Assembly (NCBI GenBank): GCA_913777615.1
Contig: CAJYTK010000001.1
Span: 62,001 to 126,000 of the forward strand
DNA: 64,000 nt
Direction of reading: 5' to 3'
Source: an uncultured Agrobacterium sp.
GTDB taxonomy: Bacteria > Pseudomonadota > Alphaproteobacteria > Rhizobiales > Rhizobiaceae
Below are positions 1 through 9,500 of this stretch, piece after piece; positions within the stretch are counted from its first letter, which is position 1; each line of letters opens with the position of its first letter. The notes beneath the pieces are model-generated. The model was not told the DNA's origin. It worked only from the letters and a program-made list of their open reading frames with translations, and did not search any database. Both the position numbers and the translations under genes were made by a program.

Positions 1-119
1 AACTCGCCGGGCTCCACCACAAAGGAGAGAGAGTTCAGCGCCCGGAAGCCATCGAAGGAAACGGAAACGCCGTCGAGATAGAGCAGGCTTTTTGCTCTCG
101 TATCAGAAACTGTGTTCAT
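1..119 (-). CDS. urtD: Urea ABC transporter ATP-binding protein UrtD (N-terminal part, runs off the window)
   Basis: Only the first 39 or so codons are present, starting at the ATG at 119. The translation begins MNTVSDTRAKSLLYLDGVSV and continues with a phenylalanine-aspartate-glycine stretch (VSFDGFRALNSLSF) typical of the start of UrtD-type ABC ATPases; the Walker motifs lie outside the window. The gene starts 7 bases after the urtC stop, in the same direction, so it belongs to the urtABCD(E) operon. UrtD and UrtE energise high-affinity urea uptake across the inner membrane. The assignment rests mainly on gene order. Confidence 0.85.
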   Translation of the reverse strand, partial: MNTVSDTRAKSLLYLDGVSVSFDGFRALNSLSFVVEPGE

Positions 120-126
120 ATCCGCC

Positions 127-1296
127 TCACTCCGCTGCCTGATGCGCCACCGCATCGTCATTGCCAGGCTTTGCCGGGTTGTCTTTGGGCTTTGCACTCT
201 TGCCGCGACGGCCCGCCATAGTGTGCTGGATGGTGCCGACAATGCCCTTGGGGAAGAACAGCGTCACGGCGATGAAGAGGCCGCCCAGCGCAAAGAGCCA
301 GAACTCGGGAAAGGCGCCGGTAAAATAGCTCTTGCCGCCATTGACCAGCAGCGCGCCGATGATTGGCCCGATCAGCGTGCCGCGACCGCCAACGGCCGTC
401 CACACAACCACTTCGATCGAGTTGGCCGGCGCGAACTCTCCCGGATTGATGATGCCCACCTGCGGCACGAAGAGCGCGCCGGCAATACCTGCCATCATCG
501 CCGAAACCACGAAGGTGAAGAGCTTGATGTTTTCGACGCGAAAGCCAAGGAAGCGAACGCGGCTTTCGGCATCGCGCACACCCACCAGCACCTTGCCGAA
601 TTTGGAATTGACGATGCCTGATGCAATTATCAGCGACAGCGCCAGCATCAGTGCCGTCATGGCAAAGAGCACCGCACGTGTGCCGCTCGACTGCACGGAG
701 AAACCGAGGATGTCCTTGAAGTCTGTCAGGCCGTTATTGCCGCCAAAGCCCATGTCGTTGCGGAAGAAGGCAAGCAGCAGCGCATAGGTCATGGCCTGGG
801 TGATGATCGACAGATAGACGCCGTTGACGCGAGAGCGGAAGGCGAACCAGCCGAAGATGAAGGCAAGCAGACCGGGCACGACCAGCACCATCAGCATGGC
901 GAACCAGAACATGTCAAAGCCGTGCCAGAACCATGGCAGTTCCTTCCAGTTAAGGAACACCATGAAATCGGGAAGCACCGGATCGCCATAGACGCCGCGC
1001 GAGCCGATCTGGCGCATCAGATACATCCCCATCGCATAGCCGCCGAGCGCGAAGAAGGCGCCATGGCCAAGCGAGAGAATACCACAGTAACCCCAGACCA
1101 GATCGAGTGCCAAGGCCAGCAGCGCGTAGGCGAGATACTTGCCGAGCATCGACATCATATAGGTCGGCACATGCAGCGGGTTGCTGGGCGGCAAGAGCAG
1201 GTTCAGTGCCGGAATGATGAGCGCCACGGCCAGAATGATGCCGATGGCAATCGAGATGCGGCGGTCGAGAGCGCGAAGGAGAAAGCCGGTAATCAT
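127..1296 (-). CDS. urtC: Urea ABC transporter permease UrtC
   Basis: This 389-residue protein is a LivM-type permease of the urea transporter. It has many hydrophobic segments and the sequence LALDLVWGYCGILSLGHGAF near residues 62-81, which is typical of the UrtC/LivM family. A charged Lys/Pro/Ala-rich tail (last ~30 residues) is probably cytoplasmic. The start codon overlaps the end of urtB by four bases (ATGA), indicating translational coupling, and urtD follows after 7 bases. Together with UrtB it should form the membrane channel for urea. The length is normal for the family. Confidence 0.95.
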   Translation of the reverse strand: MITGFLLRALDRRISIAIGIILAVALIIPALNLLLPPSNPLHVPTYMMSMLGKYLAYALLALALDLVWGYCGILSLGHGAFFALGGYAMGMYLMRQIGSRGVYGDPVLPDFMVFLNWKELPWFWHGFDMFWFAMLMVLVVPGLLAFIFGWFAFRSRVNGVYLSIITQAMTYALLLAFFRNDMGFGGNNGLTDFKDILGFSVQSSGTRAVLFAMTALMLALSLIIASGIVNSKFGKVLVGVRDAESRVRFLGFRVENIKLFTFVVSAMMAGIAGALFVPQVGIINPGEFAPANSIEVVVWTAVGGRGTLIGPIIGALLVNGGKSYFTGAFPEFWLFALGGLFIAVTLFFPKGIVGTIQHTMAGRRGKSAKPKDNPAKPGNDDAVAHQAAE

Positions 1297-2900
1297 GCTT
1301 CGATCGCCCTTCCCTTGAGTGCGAAGAGACCACGCGGCCGCTTCTGGATGAACAGGATGATGAGGACGAGCACGAGGATCTTGCCGAGAACGGCGCCGAC
1401 GGTGGGCTCCAGGAATTTGTTGAGAACACCGAGCGACAGCGCGCCGACCAGCGTTCCCCAGAGATTGCCGACACCGCCGAAGACGACGACCATGAAGCTG
1501 TCGATGATGTAGCTCTGGCCGAGATTGGGCGAGACATTGTCTATCTGGCTGAGCGCCACACCGGCAAGACCGGCAACGCCCGAACCCAGCGCAAAGGTAA
1601 AGGCATCGACCCAGGGCGTCCTGATGCCCATGGAAGAGGCCATGCGCCGGTTCTGGGTCACGGCGCGCATCTGCAGGCCGAAGGAGGACCGCTTCAGAAG
1701 CAGAAGCAGAGCAAAGAAGACGGAAAGCGAGAAGCAGACGATCCAGACACGGTTCCAGGTGAAGTTCAGATAGCCGACGCTGAAGGAGCCGGACATCCAG
1801 CTGGGGCTGCCGACCTCGCGGTTGGTCGGCCCGAAGATGGAGCGCACACCCTGTTGCAGGATCAGCGAAATGCCCCAGGTGGCAAGCAGCGTTTCCAGCG
1901 GACGGCCATAGAGAAAGCGGATCACGCCGCGCTCGATGACGAGACCGACGAACCCGGTAGCCAGAAAAGCGACCGGAAGCGCAATGGCCAGCGACCAGTC
2001 AAACAGGCTTGGGAAGTGGCTGCGAATGATCTCCTGCACGATGAAGGTGGCATAGGCACCGATCATCACCATCTCGCCATGCGCCATGTTGATGATGCCC
2101 ATCACGCCGAAGGTGATGGCAAGGCCGATGGCAGCAAGTAGCAGTACGGAGCCGAGCGACAGGCCGTACCAGATGTTCTGTGCCGTATCCCAAAGCGCGA
2201 GCGAAGATTCGATATGGGAGATCGCCGCTTCGATGTCCGGCTTCAGGCTGGCATCGACAGACGAAGACGCGGCCATCAGGATGCTGATCGCATCGCGCCC
2301 GCCAATGGTCTTGATGGTGTCGATGGCACTGCGCTTGTCTTCGACGGAGCGGTCGGAGGTCAGAACGGATACCGCGCGCGCCTCTTCCATACGAGCGCGA
2401 ACCTCGGCATCGGTTTCTTTCGCAAGTGCCGCTTCCAGAAGCCCGAGATTTTCCGCACTCGGCGCTTTCAAAACCGCATCGGCTGCCGAAAGCCGGATGG
2501 AGCGATCCGGGCTCAGCAGCGTCAGACCGCCGAGTGCTGCGCGCGTGACACGGCGCAGCGTATTGTTGACCTTGATCTTCGTGACCGCAGCCTTCGGCGC
2601 ATCACCGACCGCCTCACCCGTCACCGGATCGATCAGGGTGAGAGTATCGCCGGCGGGCTTGGTGAGAAATACCAGGCTGTCGGCCTTGCGAACATAGAGC
2701 TCACCGGCAGCAAGCGCTTCCAGTGCTGGCACGACGCGTGCATCGCCCGTCGCAGCAATCTGCCCGATCAGCGCTTCAGCCTGCTTGAAATCGGCCTTGC
2801 CCAGCGCATCGATCAACGGCTTTGCATCGCCCTGCTGGGCAAGGGCCGAAGCCGTCAGGCTGAACAAAAGGCCGATCACAGCCAACAGTCGGAAAAACAT
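1293..2900 (-). CDS. urtB: Urea ABC transporter permease UrtB
   Basis: This 535-residue LivH-type permease has a signal-like hydrophobic N-terminus (about 1-21), a long extracytoplasmic helical region of about 210 residues, and then the membrane permease domain starting near residue 245 with GLAITFGVMGIINMAHGEMV. The long N-terminal extension is usual for proteobacterial UrtB and is not a fusion. It partners with UrtC. The gene lies 257 bases downstream of urtA, with a RIME-like repeat and a hairpin in the gap, and overlaps urtC by four bases. Confidence 0.95.
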   Translation of the reverse strand: MFFRLLAVIGLLFSLTASALAQQGDAKPLIDALGKADFKQAEALIGQIAATGDARVVPALEALAAGELYVRKADSLVFLTKPAGDTLTLIDPVTGEAVGDAPKAAVTKIKVNNTLRRVTRAALGGLTLLSPDRSIRLSAADAVLKAPSAENLGLLEAALAKETDAEVRARMEEARAVSVLTSDRSVEDKRSAIDTIKTIGGRDAISILMAASSSVDASLKPDIEAAISHIESSLALWDTAQNIWYGLSLGSVLLLAAIGLAITFGVMGIINMAHGEMVMIGAYATFIVQEIIRSHFPSLFDWSLAIALPVAFLATGFVGLVIERGVIRFLYGRPLETLLATWGISLILQQGVRSIFGPTNREVGSPSWMSGSFSVGYLNFTWNRVWIVCFSLSVFFALLLLLKRSSFGLQMRAVTQNRRMASSMGIRTPWVDAFTFALGSGVAGLAGVALSQIDNVSPNLGQSYIIDSFMVVVFGGVGNLWGTLVGALSLGVLNKFLEPTVGAVLGKILVLVLIILFIQKRPRGLFALKGRAIEA

Positions 2901-2936
2901 GGTCCCAAGTCCCCCTTGGAGCCTCCCTCCCTCTCG

Positions 2937-3065
2937 ACGTCATCCTCGGGCTTGACCCGAGGATCCATCACGTCTGCCAGAAACCAGCGACGCTAGAGAG
3001 AGTGAGTGTAAACAGTGGATCCTCGGGTCACCCTCGGACTTTGATCCGAGGGCCGAGGATGACGG
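2937..3065. repeat. RIME-like intergenic palindromic element (copy 1)
   Basis: The urtA-urtB gap holds nested palindromes. The outer arms GTCATCCTCGG (2939-2949) and CCGAGGATGAC (3053-3063) are exact reverse complements. Inside lie CCTCGGGCTTGACCCGAGG and a second CCCTCGG...CCGAGGG hairpin. The left arm and its hairpin recur at 6463-6491. Such mosaic palindromes (RIME type) are known in Rhizobiaceae intergenic regions. Here the element sits inside an operon and would be transcribed as a stable structure. Confidence 0.75.
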
Positions 3066-3121
3066 CGGTGTGTGGGGCGATTGCCCGGTCTCCCTCACCC
3101 CGGAGTTGAGCCGGAGTCCAG

Positions 3122-3143
3122 TCGAGGCGCATCAGCGCCTCGA
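3122..3143 (-). terminator. Stem-loop just after urtA (possible attenuator/mRNA 3' stabiliser)
   Basis: Arms TCGAGGCGC (3122-3130) and GCGCCTCGA (3135-3143) form a 9-bp perfect stem with a 4-base loop, 15 bases past the urtA stop. There is no T-run, so it is not a classical terminator. A strong stem after the binding-protein gene often raises its expression relative to the permease genes; that role here is inference. Confidence 0.4.
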
Positions 3144-3157
3144 GAGGGATCACCCAA

Positions 3158-4447
3158 TCACATGCCCTTGCCGCCGCACTTGCCGCTGGCAACGTTGAAG
3201 TTGCCGCAGGACATGGGCTTGCGCCAATCCGAGATCAGGTCCTTGGAGTCCGGCAGATAATCCGACCATTCGTCACCCACGACCTGGGCGGTCTGCTGCA
3301 CGATCTGGAACTGGCCGTCGGACTGGATTTCACCGATCAGCACCGGCTTGGTGATGTGGTGGTTCGGCATGACGGTGGCGTAGCCGCCGGAAAGGTTCGG
3401 CACCGAAACACCGATGATGCTGTCCAGAACCTTGTCGGTATCGGTGGTGCCGGCAGCTTCGACGGCCTTCACCCAGGCATTGAAACCGATATAAGCGGCT
3501 TCCATCGGGTCGTTGGTCACGCGTTTGTCGTTCTTGGTGAAGGCATGCCATTCCTTGATGAACTCGGCATTGACCGGCGTATCGACGGACTGGAAATAGT
3601 TCCAGGCGGCAAGGTGGCCGACGAGCGGCGAAGTGTCGAGACCCGCGAGCTCTTCTTCACCGACGGAGAAGGCAACGACCGGAATGTCTTCAGCCTTTAC
3701 GCCCTGGTTGGCCAGTTCCTTGTAGAAGGGAACGTTGGCGTCACCATTGATGGTGGAAACGACGGCAGTCTTCTTGCCGGCAGAGCCGAACTTCTTGATG
3801 TCGGAGACGATCGTCTGCCAGTCGGAGTGACCGAACGGCGTGTAGTTGATCATGATGTCCTCTTCCTTGACGCCCTTCGACATCAGGTAGGCCTTCAGGA
3901 TCTTGTTGGTTGTCTGCGGATAGACATAGTCGGTACCGGCCAGAACCCAGCGCTCCACACCTTCGGTGCTGGCAAGGTAATCGACAGCCGGGATGGCCTG
4001 CTGGTTCGGTGCGGCGCCAGTGTAGAAGATGTTGCGCGAGGACTCTTCGCCCTCATATTGAACGGGATAGAAGAGGATGGAGTTCAGCTCTTCGAAAACC
4101 GGCAGAACGGATTTGCGCGAAGACGAGGTCCAGCAACCGAAGACGGCTGCGACCTTGTCCTGGCTGATCAGTTGGCGGGCCTTTTCGGCAAAGAGCGGCC
4201 AGTCGGAGGCCGGATCGACGACAACGGCTTCGAGCTTCTTGCCGAGGACGCCGCCCTTCTTGTTCTGCTCTTCGATGAGCATCAGCATGGCGTCTTTGAG
4301 CGTCGTTTCCGAAATGGCCATGGTGCCAGAAAGCGAGTGCAGCACGCCGATCTTGATCGTGTCGTCAGCGGCAAAAGCGCCGTGGAAGGCGGTGGTGGAC
4401 AAAATGGCGCCAAGCAGCGCGCCCGTGAGCGTCTTTCTGAAAGTCAT
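3158..4447 (-). CDS. urtA: Urea ABC transporter substrate-binding protein UrtA
   Basis: This 429-residue periplasmic protein has a signal peptide (MTFRKTLTGALLGAILSTTA, cleavage probably after AFA near residue 26), followed by DDTIKIGVLHSLSGTMAISE, the hallmark start of UrtA-type urea/short-chain amide receptors. Conserved blocks include FGCWTSSSRKSVLP and LFYPVQYEGEESSRNIFYTG. It delivers urea to UrtBC. It is the first gene of the minus-strand operon. An inverted repeat about 105 bases upstream (4551-4566) may be a regulator site. Confidence 0.96.
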   Translation of the reverse strand: MTFRKTLTGALLGAILSTTAFHGAFAADDTIKIGVLHSLSGTMAISETTLKDAMLMLIEEQNKKGGVLGKKLEAVVVDPASDWPLFAEKARQLISQDKVAAVFGCWTSSSRKSVLPVFEELNSILFYPVQYEGEESSRNIFYTGAAPNQQAIPAVDYLASTEGVERWVLAGTDYVYPQTTNKILKAYLMSKGVKEEDIMINYTPFGHSDWQTIVSDIKKFGSAGKKTAVVSTINGDANVPFYKELANQGVKAEDIPVVAFSVGEEELAGLDTSPLVGHLAAWNYFQSVDTPVNAEFIKEWHAFTKNDKRVTNDPMEAAYIGFNAWVKAVEAAGTTDTDKVLDSIIGVSVPNLSGGYATVMPNHHITKPVLIGEIQSDGQFQIVQQTAQVVGDEWSDYLPDSKDLISDWRKPMSCGNFNVASGKCGGKGM

Positions 4448-4550
4448 CGGAAGAACCCCTCTTCGTGTTTAAGCCTTGGGAGCAAGGCCTCAGCGGCATT
4501 TTTTAACCGCTGCTGGAGGGGACTATCGGGCTCGTCGGGACGAAACCGTA

Positions 4551-4566
4551 TACGTCGTTTGACGTA
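4551..4566. promoter_or_regulatory. Inverted repeat TACGTC-N4-GACGTA upstream of urtA
   Basis: TACGTC (4551-4556) and GACGTA (4561-4566) are exact reverse complements with a 4-base spacer, 104-119 bases upstream of the urtA start. Inverted half-sites beginning with TAC are typical of NarL/LuxR-family response regulators, and such a regulator is encoded at 9982-10893. The binding partner is inferred, not shown. Confidence 0.4.
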
Positions 4567-4651
4567 GGTGGGGTGGCGAAATCAGCACAAATGGGAAGCG
4601 CACCGGTGGTCGCTACGACCGCAACCGGCGTTACGTGGCAGAGACAAGCCC

Positions 4652-4837
4652 TTAGTTGTGGGGCTTGTCATCTTGGGCGATGGCGTCCTGATGATACCAG
4701 CTGTCGAAATCGACACGCGGTGCCTGGGCTTCAGCGGACGCAATATCAGCGTCCTTGCGGAAACGGCTGTAGCCTGCGCGCCCGCCGACCGGGAACTGAT
4801 AAATCTTGGCACTTTCCAGATTGGGTTCGGTTCTCAT
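4652..4837 (-). CDS. gstI: GstI-like small regulator (DUF2735), divergent from glnII
   Basis: This protein of 61 residues begins MRTEPNLESAKIYQFPVGGR, the conserved start of the DUF2735/GstI family, and is rich in aromatic and charged residues with no membrane segment. In Rhizobium leguminosarum, gstI lies divergent from glnII and lowers GlnII production when nitrogen is plentiful. The same arrangement is seen here. I chose the ATG at 4837 rather than one 12 codons upstream because AGAAAGAGG lies 5-13 bases before it and family members start with MRTEP. Its mode of action is not visible in the sequence. Confidence 0.8.
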   Translation of the reverse strand: MRTEPNLESAKIYQFPVGGRAGYSRFRKDADIASAEAQAPRVDFDSWYHQDAIAQDDKPHN

Positions 4838-5337
4838 GACGGCCTCTTTCTTTTGATCAAAACACCGCAGCACTATGCTTCGTTCCGAAGAATAGCCGAT
4901 TTCTAGCCGAATTTCACCCTATTCGCTTAAAAAAATATCACAAAGTCTATTTTTTAGGCAAAACGATTGCGCATCGGTTAATCGAATAGTCTTTATGCAG
5001 CTAATCACTCAAAATTAGCGCTTTCGGCTGAAAAAACATTCAGAACGACCCTCCCGCCTACAGTTTCGGCAGAAAATCAGCTGATTTTATTTCATAAAGC
5101 CTTCATAATTCTCAAAAATCGCGAAAAACGCTTTTGCGCCATCAACCCGGATTTTGCCGTACGAATGGGTTCGGCAACCATCTCACTTCAAAAAAATGAA
5201 GCGTCGATTCGGCTGCTCGCACAAACTGGCACGGCGCATGCATATCTATCGGCAGCCCTTGAAAGCGAGAGCGTTTTCCACCGGTAACCGGACGAAAACA
5301 ATCAAGGCTTCGCATCTTAACCCATGAGAGGTTCGTA
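4838..5337. other. Divergent gstI-glnII control region
   Basis: This 500-base, notably AT-rich region separates the divergent gstI and glnII genes and holds no convincing gene. It contains a sigma-54 promoter for glnII (5226-5242). I could not identify clear NtrC sites by eye. A minus-strand open frame at its right end has no ribosome site or family features and was not called. Confidence 0.6.
5226..5242 (+). promoter_or_regulatory. Sigma-54 (RpoN) promoter of glnII
   Basis: The sequence CTGGCACGGCGCATGCA matches the -24/-12 consensus. The invariant GG (5228-5229) and GC (5240-5241) are separated by exactly 10 bases. Transcription should begin near 5253, leaving a leader of about 85 bases before the ATG at 5338. 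NtrC/RpoN control of glnII is well known in rhizobia. Confidence 0.8.
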
Positions 5338-6372
5338 ATGACTAAGTTCAAACTCGAGTACATCTGGCTGGATGGTTACAAGCCGGTAGCAAACCTGCGC
5401 GGCAAGACGCAGATCAAGGAATTCGACGAATTCCCGACACTCGAGCAGCTTCCGCTTTGGGGCTTTGACGGCTCCTCCACCATGCAGGCCGAAGGCCACA
5501 GCTCTGACTGCGTTCTGAAGCCAGTCGCAATCTACCCTGACCCAGCCCGCACCAACGGCGCGCTCGTCATGTGCGAAGTCATGATGCCGGATGGCGTAAC
5601 CCCGCATCCGTCCAACAGCCGCGCAACCATCCTCGACGACGAAGGCGCATGGTTCGGCTTCGAGCAGGAATACTTCTTCTACGAAGACGGCCGCCCGCTC
5701 GGCTTCCCTGAGCAGGGCTACCCCGCTCCGCAGGGCCCATACTACACAGGCGTCGGCTACAAGAACGTTGGTTCGATCGCTCGCGAAATCGTCGAAGAGC
5801 ATCTCGACCTCTGCCTCGAAGCAGGCATCAACCACGAAGGCATCAACGCCGAAGTGGCAAAGGGCCAGTGGGAATTCCAGGTTTTCGGCAAGGGCTCCAA
5901 GAGTGCCGCCGACCAGATCTGGATCGCTCGCTACCTGCTTCTTCGCCTGTGCGAAAAGTACGGCATCGACGTCGAATTCCACTGCAAGCCGCTCGGCGAC
6001 ACCGACTGGAACGGCTCTGGCATGCACTGCAACTTCTCCACCAAGTTCATGCGTGAAGTTGGCGGCAAGGACTATTTCGAAGCCCTCATGGCTGCCTTCG
6101 AAAAGAACTGGAAAGAGCACATCGACGTTTACGGTCCGGACAACCACCTGCGCCTGACCGGCAAGCACGAAACCGCTCCTTGGAACAAGTTCTCCTACGG
6201 CGTTGCAGACCGTGGCGCGTCGATCCGCGTTCCGCACTCCTTCGTCAACAACGGCTATCGTGGTTACCTCGAAGACCGTCGTCCGAACTCCCAGGGCTGC
6301 CCATACCAGATCGCTTCCGTCGTTCTGAAGACGATCGCAGAAGTCCCGACGGCAAAGTCGGCTGCTGCCTAA
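5338..6372 (+). CDS. glnII: Glutamine synthetase type II (GlnII)
   Basis: This 344-residue enzyme joins ammonia to glutamate with ATP to make glutamine in the cytoplasm. It is the short, eukaryotic-like GSII form: it starts MTKFKLEYIWLDGYKPVANL and carries LWGFDGSSTMQA, WFGFEQEYFFY (metal-binding glutamates), NGSGMHCNFSTKFMR and NKFSYGVADRGASIRVP. GSII, unlike GSI, is not adenylylated and is controlled mainly at transcription. GAGAGG lies 6-11 bases before the ATG. A sigma-54 promoter precedes it and a terminator follows. The divergent gstI is its known partner regulator. Confidence 0.98.
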   Translation: MTKFKLEYIWLDGYKPVANLRGKTQIKEFDEFPTLEQLPLWGFDGSSTMQAEGHSSDCVLKPVAIYPDPARTNGALVMCEVMMPDGVTPHPSNSRATILDDEGAWFGFEQEYFFYEDGRPLGFPEQGYPAPQGPYYTGVGYKNVGSIAREIVEEHLDLCLEAGINHEGINAEVAKGQWEFQVFGKGSKSAADQIWIARYLLLRLCEKYGIDVEFHCKPLGDTDWNGSGMHCNFSTKFMREVGGKDYFEALMAAFEKNWKEHIDVYGPDNHLRLTGKHETAPWNKFSYGVADRGASIRVPHSFVNNGYRGYLEDRRPNSQGCPYQIASVVLKTIAEVPTAKSAAA

Positions 6373-6383
6373 TCTAAAACAAG

Positions 6384-6415
6384 TGGCGTCGCTCGATCCG
6401 GGCGACGCCATTTTT
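6384..6415 (+). terminator. Rho-independent terminator of glnII
   Basis: Arms TGGCGTCGC (6384-6392) and GCGACGCCA (6402-6410) are perfectly complementary and are followed by five T residues, 12 bases after the glnII stop. Confidence 0.85.
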
Positions 6416-6460
6416 CCGTCTGCCGTTTGCGGGCAACGTGGACTCAACGACCGCGGCTCG

Positions 6461-6540
6461 CTCGTCATCCTCGGGCTTGACCCGAGGATCCAGGTTTCCA
6501 TCCGCTGGTGGATGGTCGGGTCAAGCCCGACCATGACGCC
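6461..6540. repeat. RIME-like intergenic palindromic element (copy 2)
   Basis: Positions 6463-6491 repeat exactly the 29-base left arm and hairpin seen at 2939-2967 (CCTCGGGCTTGACCCGAGG core). A second hairpin with arms ATGGTCGGG and CCCGACCAT occupies 6512-6535. The two elements share the left half and differ in the right half, as expected of mosaic repeats. Confidence 0.75.
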
Positions 6541-6589
6541 GGAGAGAGATACGGACACCAAGCTCTAGTGGAGGCTGTGAAACACTGGC

Positions 6590-9500
6590 ATGGCCGCACG
6601 GCAACGCATCATCCCCGTCAGGCGCGAATATAACCGCTGGGTCGCGAACCAGACGCTGGAAGATTACGCGCTGCGATTTACCGCCAAGAGCGCCCGGCAA
6701 TTCTCCTCGAGCCGCATTTCCCACACCGCCATCGGCGCGATCTCCTTTCTGGCACTGGAAGCCATCGGCGGCGCCATCACCCTCTCCTATGGCACGACAA
6801 ACGCCTTTTTCGCCATCGTTGCTGCTGCGGTGGCCATGCTGCTCGTCGGCCTGCCGATCAGCCGCTACGCCATCCGCCACGGCGTCGATATCGACCTTCT
6901 GACGCGCGGCGCAAGCTTCGGCTATATCGGCTCCACCATTACCTCACTGATCTACGCCGCCTTCACCTTCATGCTCTTTGCCATCGAGGCATCGATCATG
7001 TCCGGCGCGCTGGAGCTGGCACTCGGCATACCGCTATGGATCGGCTACATCATCTCGGCGGTCATGGTCATTCCGCTCGTCACCCACGGCGTGCGTCTCA
7101 TCAGCAAGTTTCAGATCCTGACGCAGCCCTTCTGGATCGTCCTCAACGTCCTGCCCTTCCTCTTCATCGCCCTGATGGATTGGCAGAAATTCGATCTCTG
7201 GCTGGCCTTCTCCGGCATCCACCATGTCTCCGCCGCGCCCGGTGAAATCGCGTCCTTCAACCTCATCGAGTTCGGTGCAGCCTCCGCCGTCATTCTGGCG
7301 CTGATGTCGCAGATCGGAGAACAGGTTGATTTCCTGCGCTTCCTGCCGGCGGAAGGCCAGAGCAAGTGGCGCCACAAGTTTGGCGTTTTCCTCGCCGGTG
7401 CCGGTTGGGTTCTGGTGGGCGTTCCGAAGCTTCTGGCGGGCTCCTTCCTGGTGGTGCTGACGCTGTCCTCCGGCGTGCCGGTGGATCGTGCCGCCGACCC
7501 CTCTCAAATGTATCTGACCGCCTTCGGCTACATGATCCCGAACCACAATGCAGCACTGATCCTGATGGTGGCATTCGTCGTCGTGTCGCAGTTGAAGATC
7601 AATGTGATGAACGCCTATGCGGGCTCTCTCGCATGGTCGAACTTCTTCTCCCGCCTGACCCACAGCCATCCCGGCCGCGTCGTTTGGCTGGTCTTCAATG
7701 TCGCCATTGCGCTTCTGCTGATGGAGCTTGGCATCTATCGGCTGCTGGAGGAAACGCTCGGCATCTTCTCCATTATCGCCATGGCGTGGCTCTGCACCAT
7801 TTCCGCCGATCTTTTCATCAACAAGCCGCTCGGCCTTGCCCCACCCGGCATCGAGTTCAAGCGCGCGCATCTTTTCGATATCAATCCCGTCGGCGTCGGC
7901 GCCATGGCGCTCTCGGCAACGATCGCGCTCGCCGCCCATTTCGGTCTGTTCGGCACGCTCTCCGCATCGCTGGCGCCCTATATCACCCTCATCGTTGCCT
8001 TCATCGCCTCACCGCTGATCGCCTGGGGCACGAAGGGAAAATTCTACCTGGCCCGCAAGCCGCGCCAGAAGTGGAAGGAGCTTTCCAGCATCACCTGCTC
8101 CATCTGCGAGCATCCTTTCGAGCCGGAAGACATGGCCTGGTGCCCCGCCTATGCCGGTCCGATCTGTTCGCTGTGCTGCTCGCTGGACAGCCGTTGCCAC
8201 GATATGTGCAAGCCGAAGGCACGGCTGAATTATCAGACGGCACAGGTCGCAAAGAGTTTCCTTCCCGAAGAGTTCGTCGTCAAACTTTCGACGCGGCTCG
8301 GTCGCTACACCATATTCTCTGCACTCGCTGTCGCAGCTCTTGGCGGCATCCTGGCGCTGATTGCCCATCAGGTCGGCACCGGAACGCCAGCGACCGCGGA
8401 CGTCGTCAATCGCACCATTCTCATCGTCTTCTTCGTCTTTGCCGTCATTGCCGGCATCGTCTGCTGGTTCCTGGTGCTGGCCCATGACAGCCGGGTGGTG
8501 GCGGAGGAAGAATCCTCGCGCCAGAACACATTGCTGTTGAAAGAAATCGCCGCGCACCAGAAGACGGATGCAGCCCTCCAATATGCCAAGGAAACGGCCG
8601 AAGCAGCCAACCGCGCCAAGAGCCGCTATGTGGTAGGCCTCAGCCACGAATTGCGCACACCGCTCAATGCCGTACTCGGCTACGCTCAGATCCTTGAGCG
8701 GGATGAAACCATCCCGCCACCCCGCCAATCCGCCATCAAGGTGATACGCCGCTCTGCCGATCACCTCTCTGGCCTGATCGATGGCCTGCTGGACATTTCC
8801 AAGATCGAGGCCGGGCGTTTGCAGGTGCAATCCAACGAAATCAACATTCAGGATTTTCTCGACCAGATCGTCGATATGTTCCGCCCGCAGGCGCAGGCCA
8901 AGGGTCTGAGCTTCCGCCATGAGCGGGCAAAGAGCCTGCCGCAATATGTGCGAAGCGACGAAAAGCGACTTCGGCAAATCCTCGTCAACCTGCTCTCCAA
9001 CGCCATCAAGTTCACCGACGAAGGCACCGTCACCTTCGATGTGACCTATCGCAGCCAGGTCGCCACCTTCACCGTCACCGATACCGGGCGCGGTATTGCG
9101 CAAAAGGATCTCGCCCGCATCTACGAGCCGTTCCAGCGTGGCGAAGCCGAAAGCATCAAGCCGATGCCTGGGCTCGGCCTTGGCCTCACCATCACGCAGC
9201 TTCTCACCAACACGCTCGGCGGCGAAATTTCGGTGGAGAGCGAGAAGGATGTCGGCTCGACCTTCCGGGTACGGCTGATGCTCTCCTCCGTCGATCGTCC
9301 CAGCACTGCACTCGCACCGGAAAAGAAGATTGTTTCCTATGCCGGTCCACGCCGCACCATTGTCGTTGTCGATGACAATGAGGATCACCGCGACCTGATG
9401 ATGGAGGTGCTGTCGCCGCTCGATTTCGTCGTGCTGACGGCGCAAAGCGGGCCGGACTGCCTGGCGCTGATCGAGGCGATGCAGCCGGACGCTTTCCTCA

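Noticed and set aside
5317-6561. A 414-codon minus-strand frame over glnII
   Set aside because: It is antisense to glnII, whose protein is fully conserved, and has no recognisable features.
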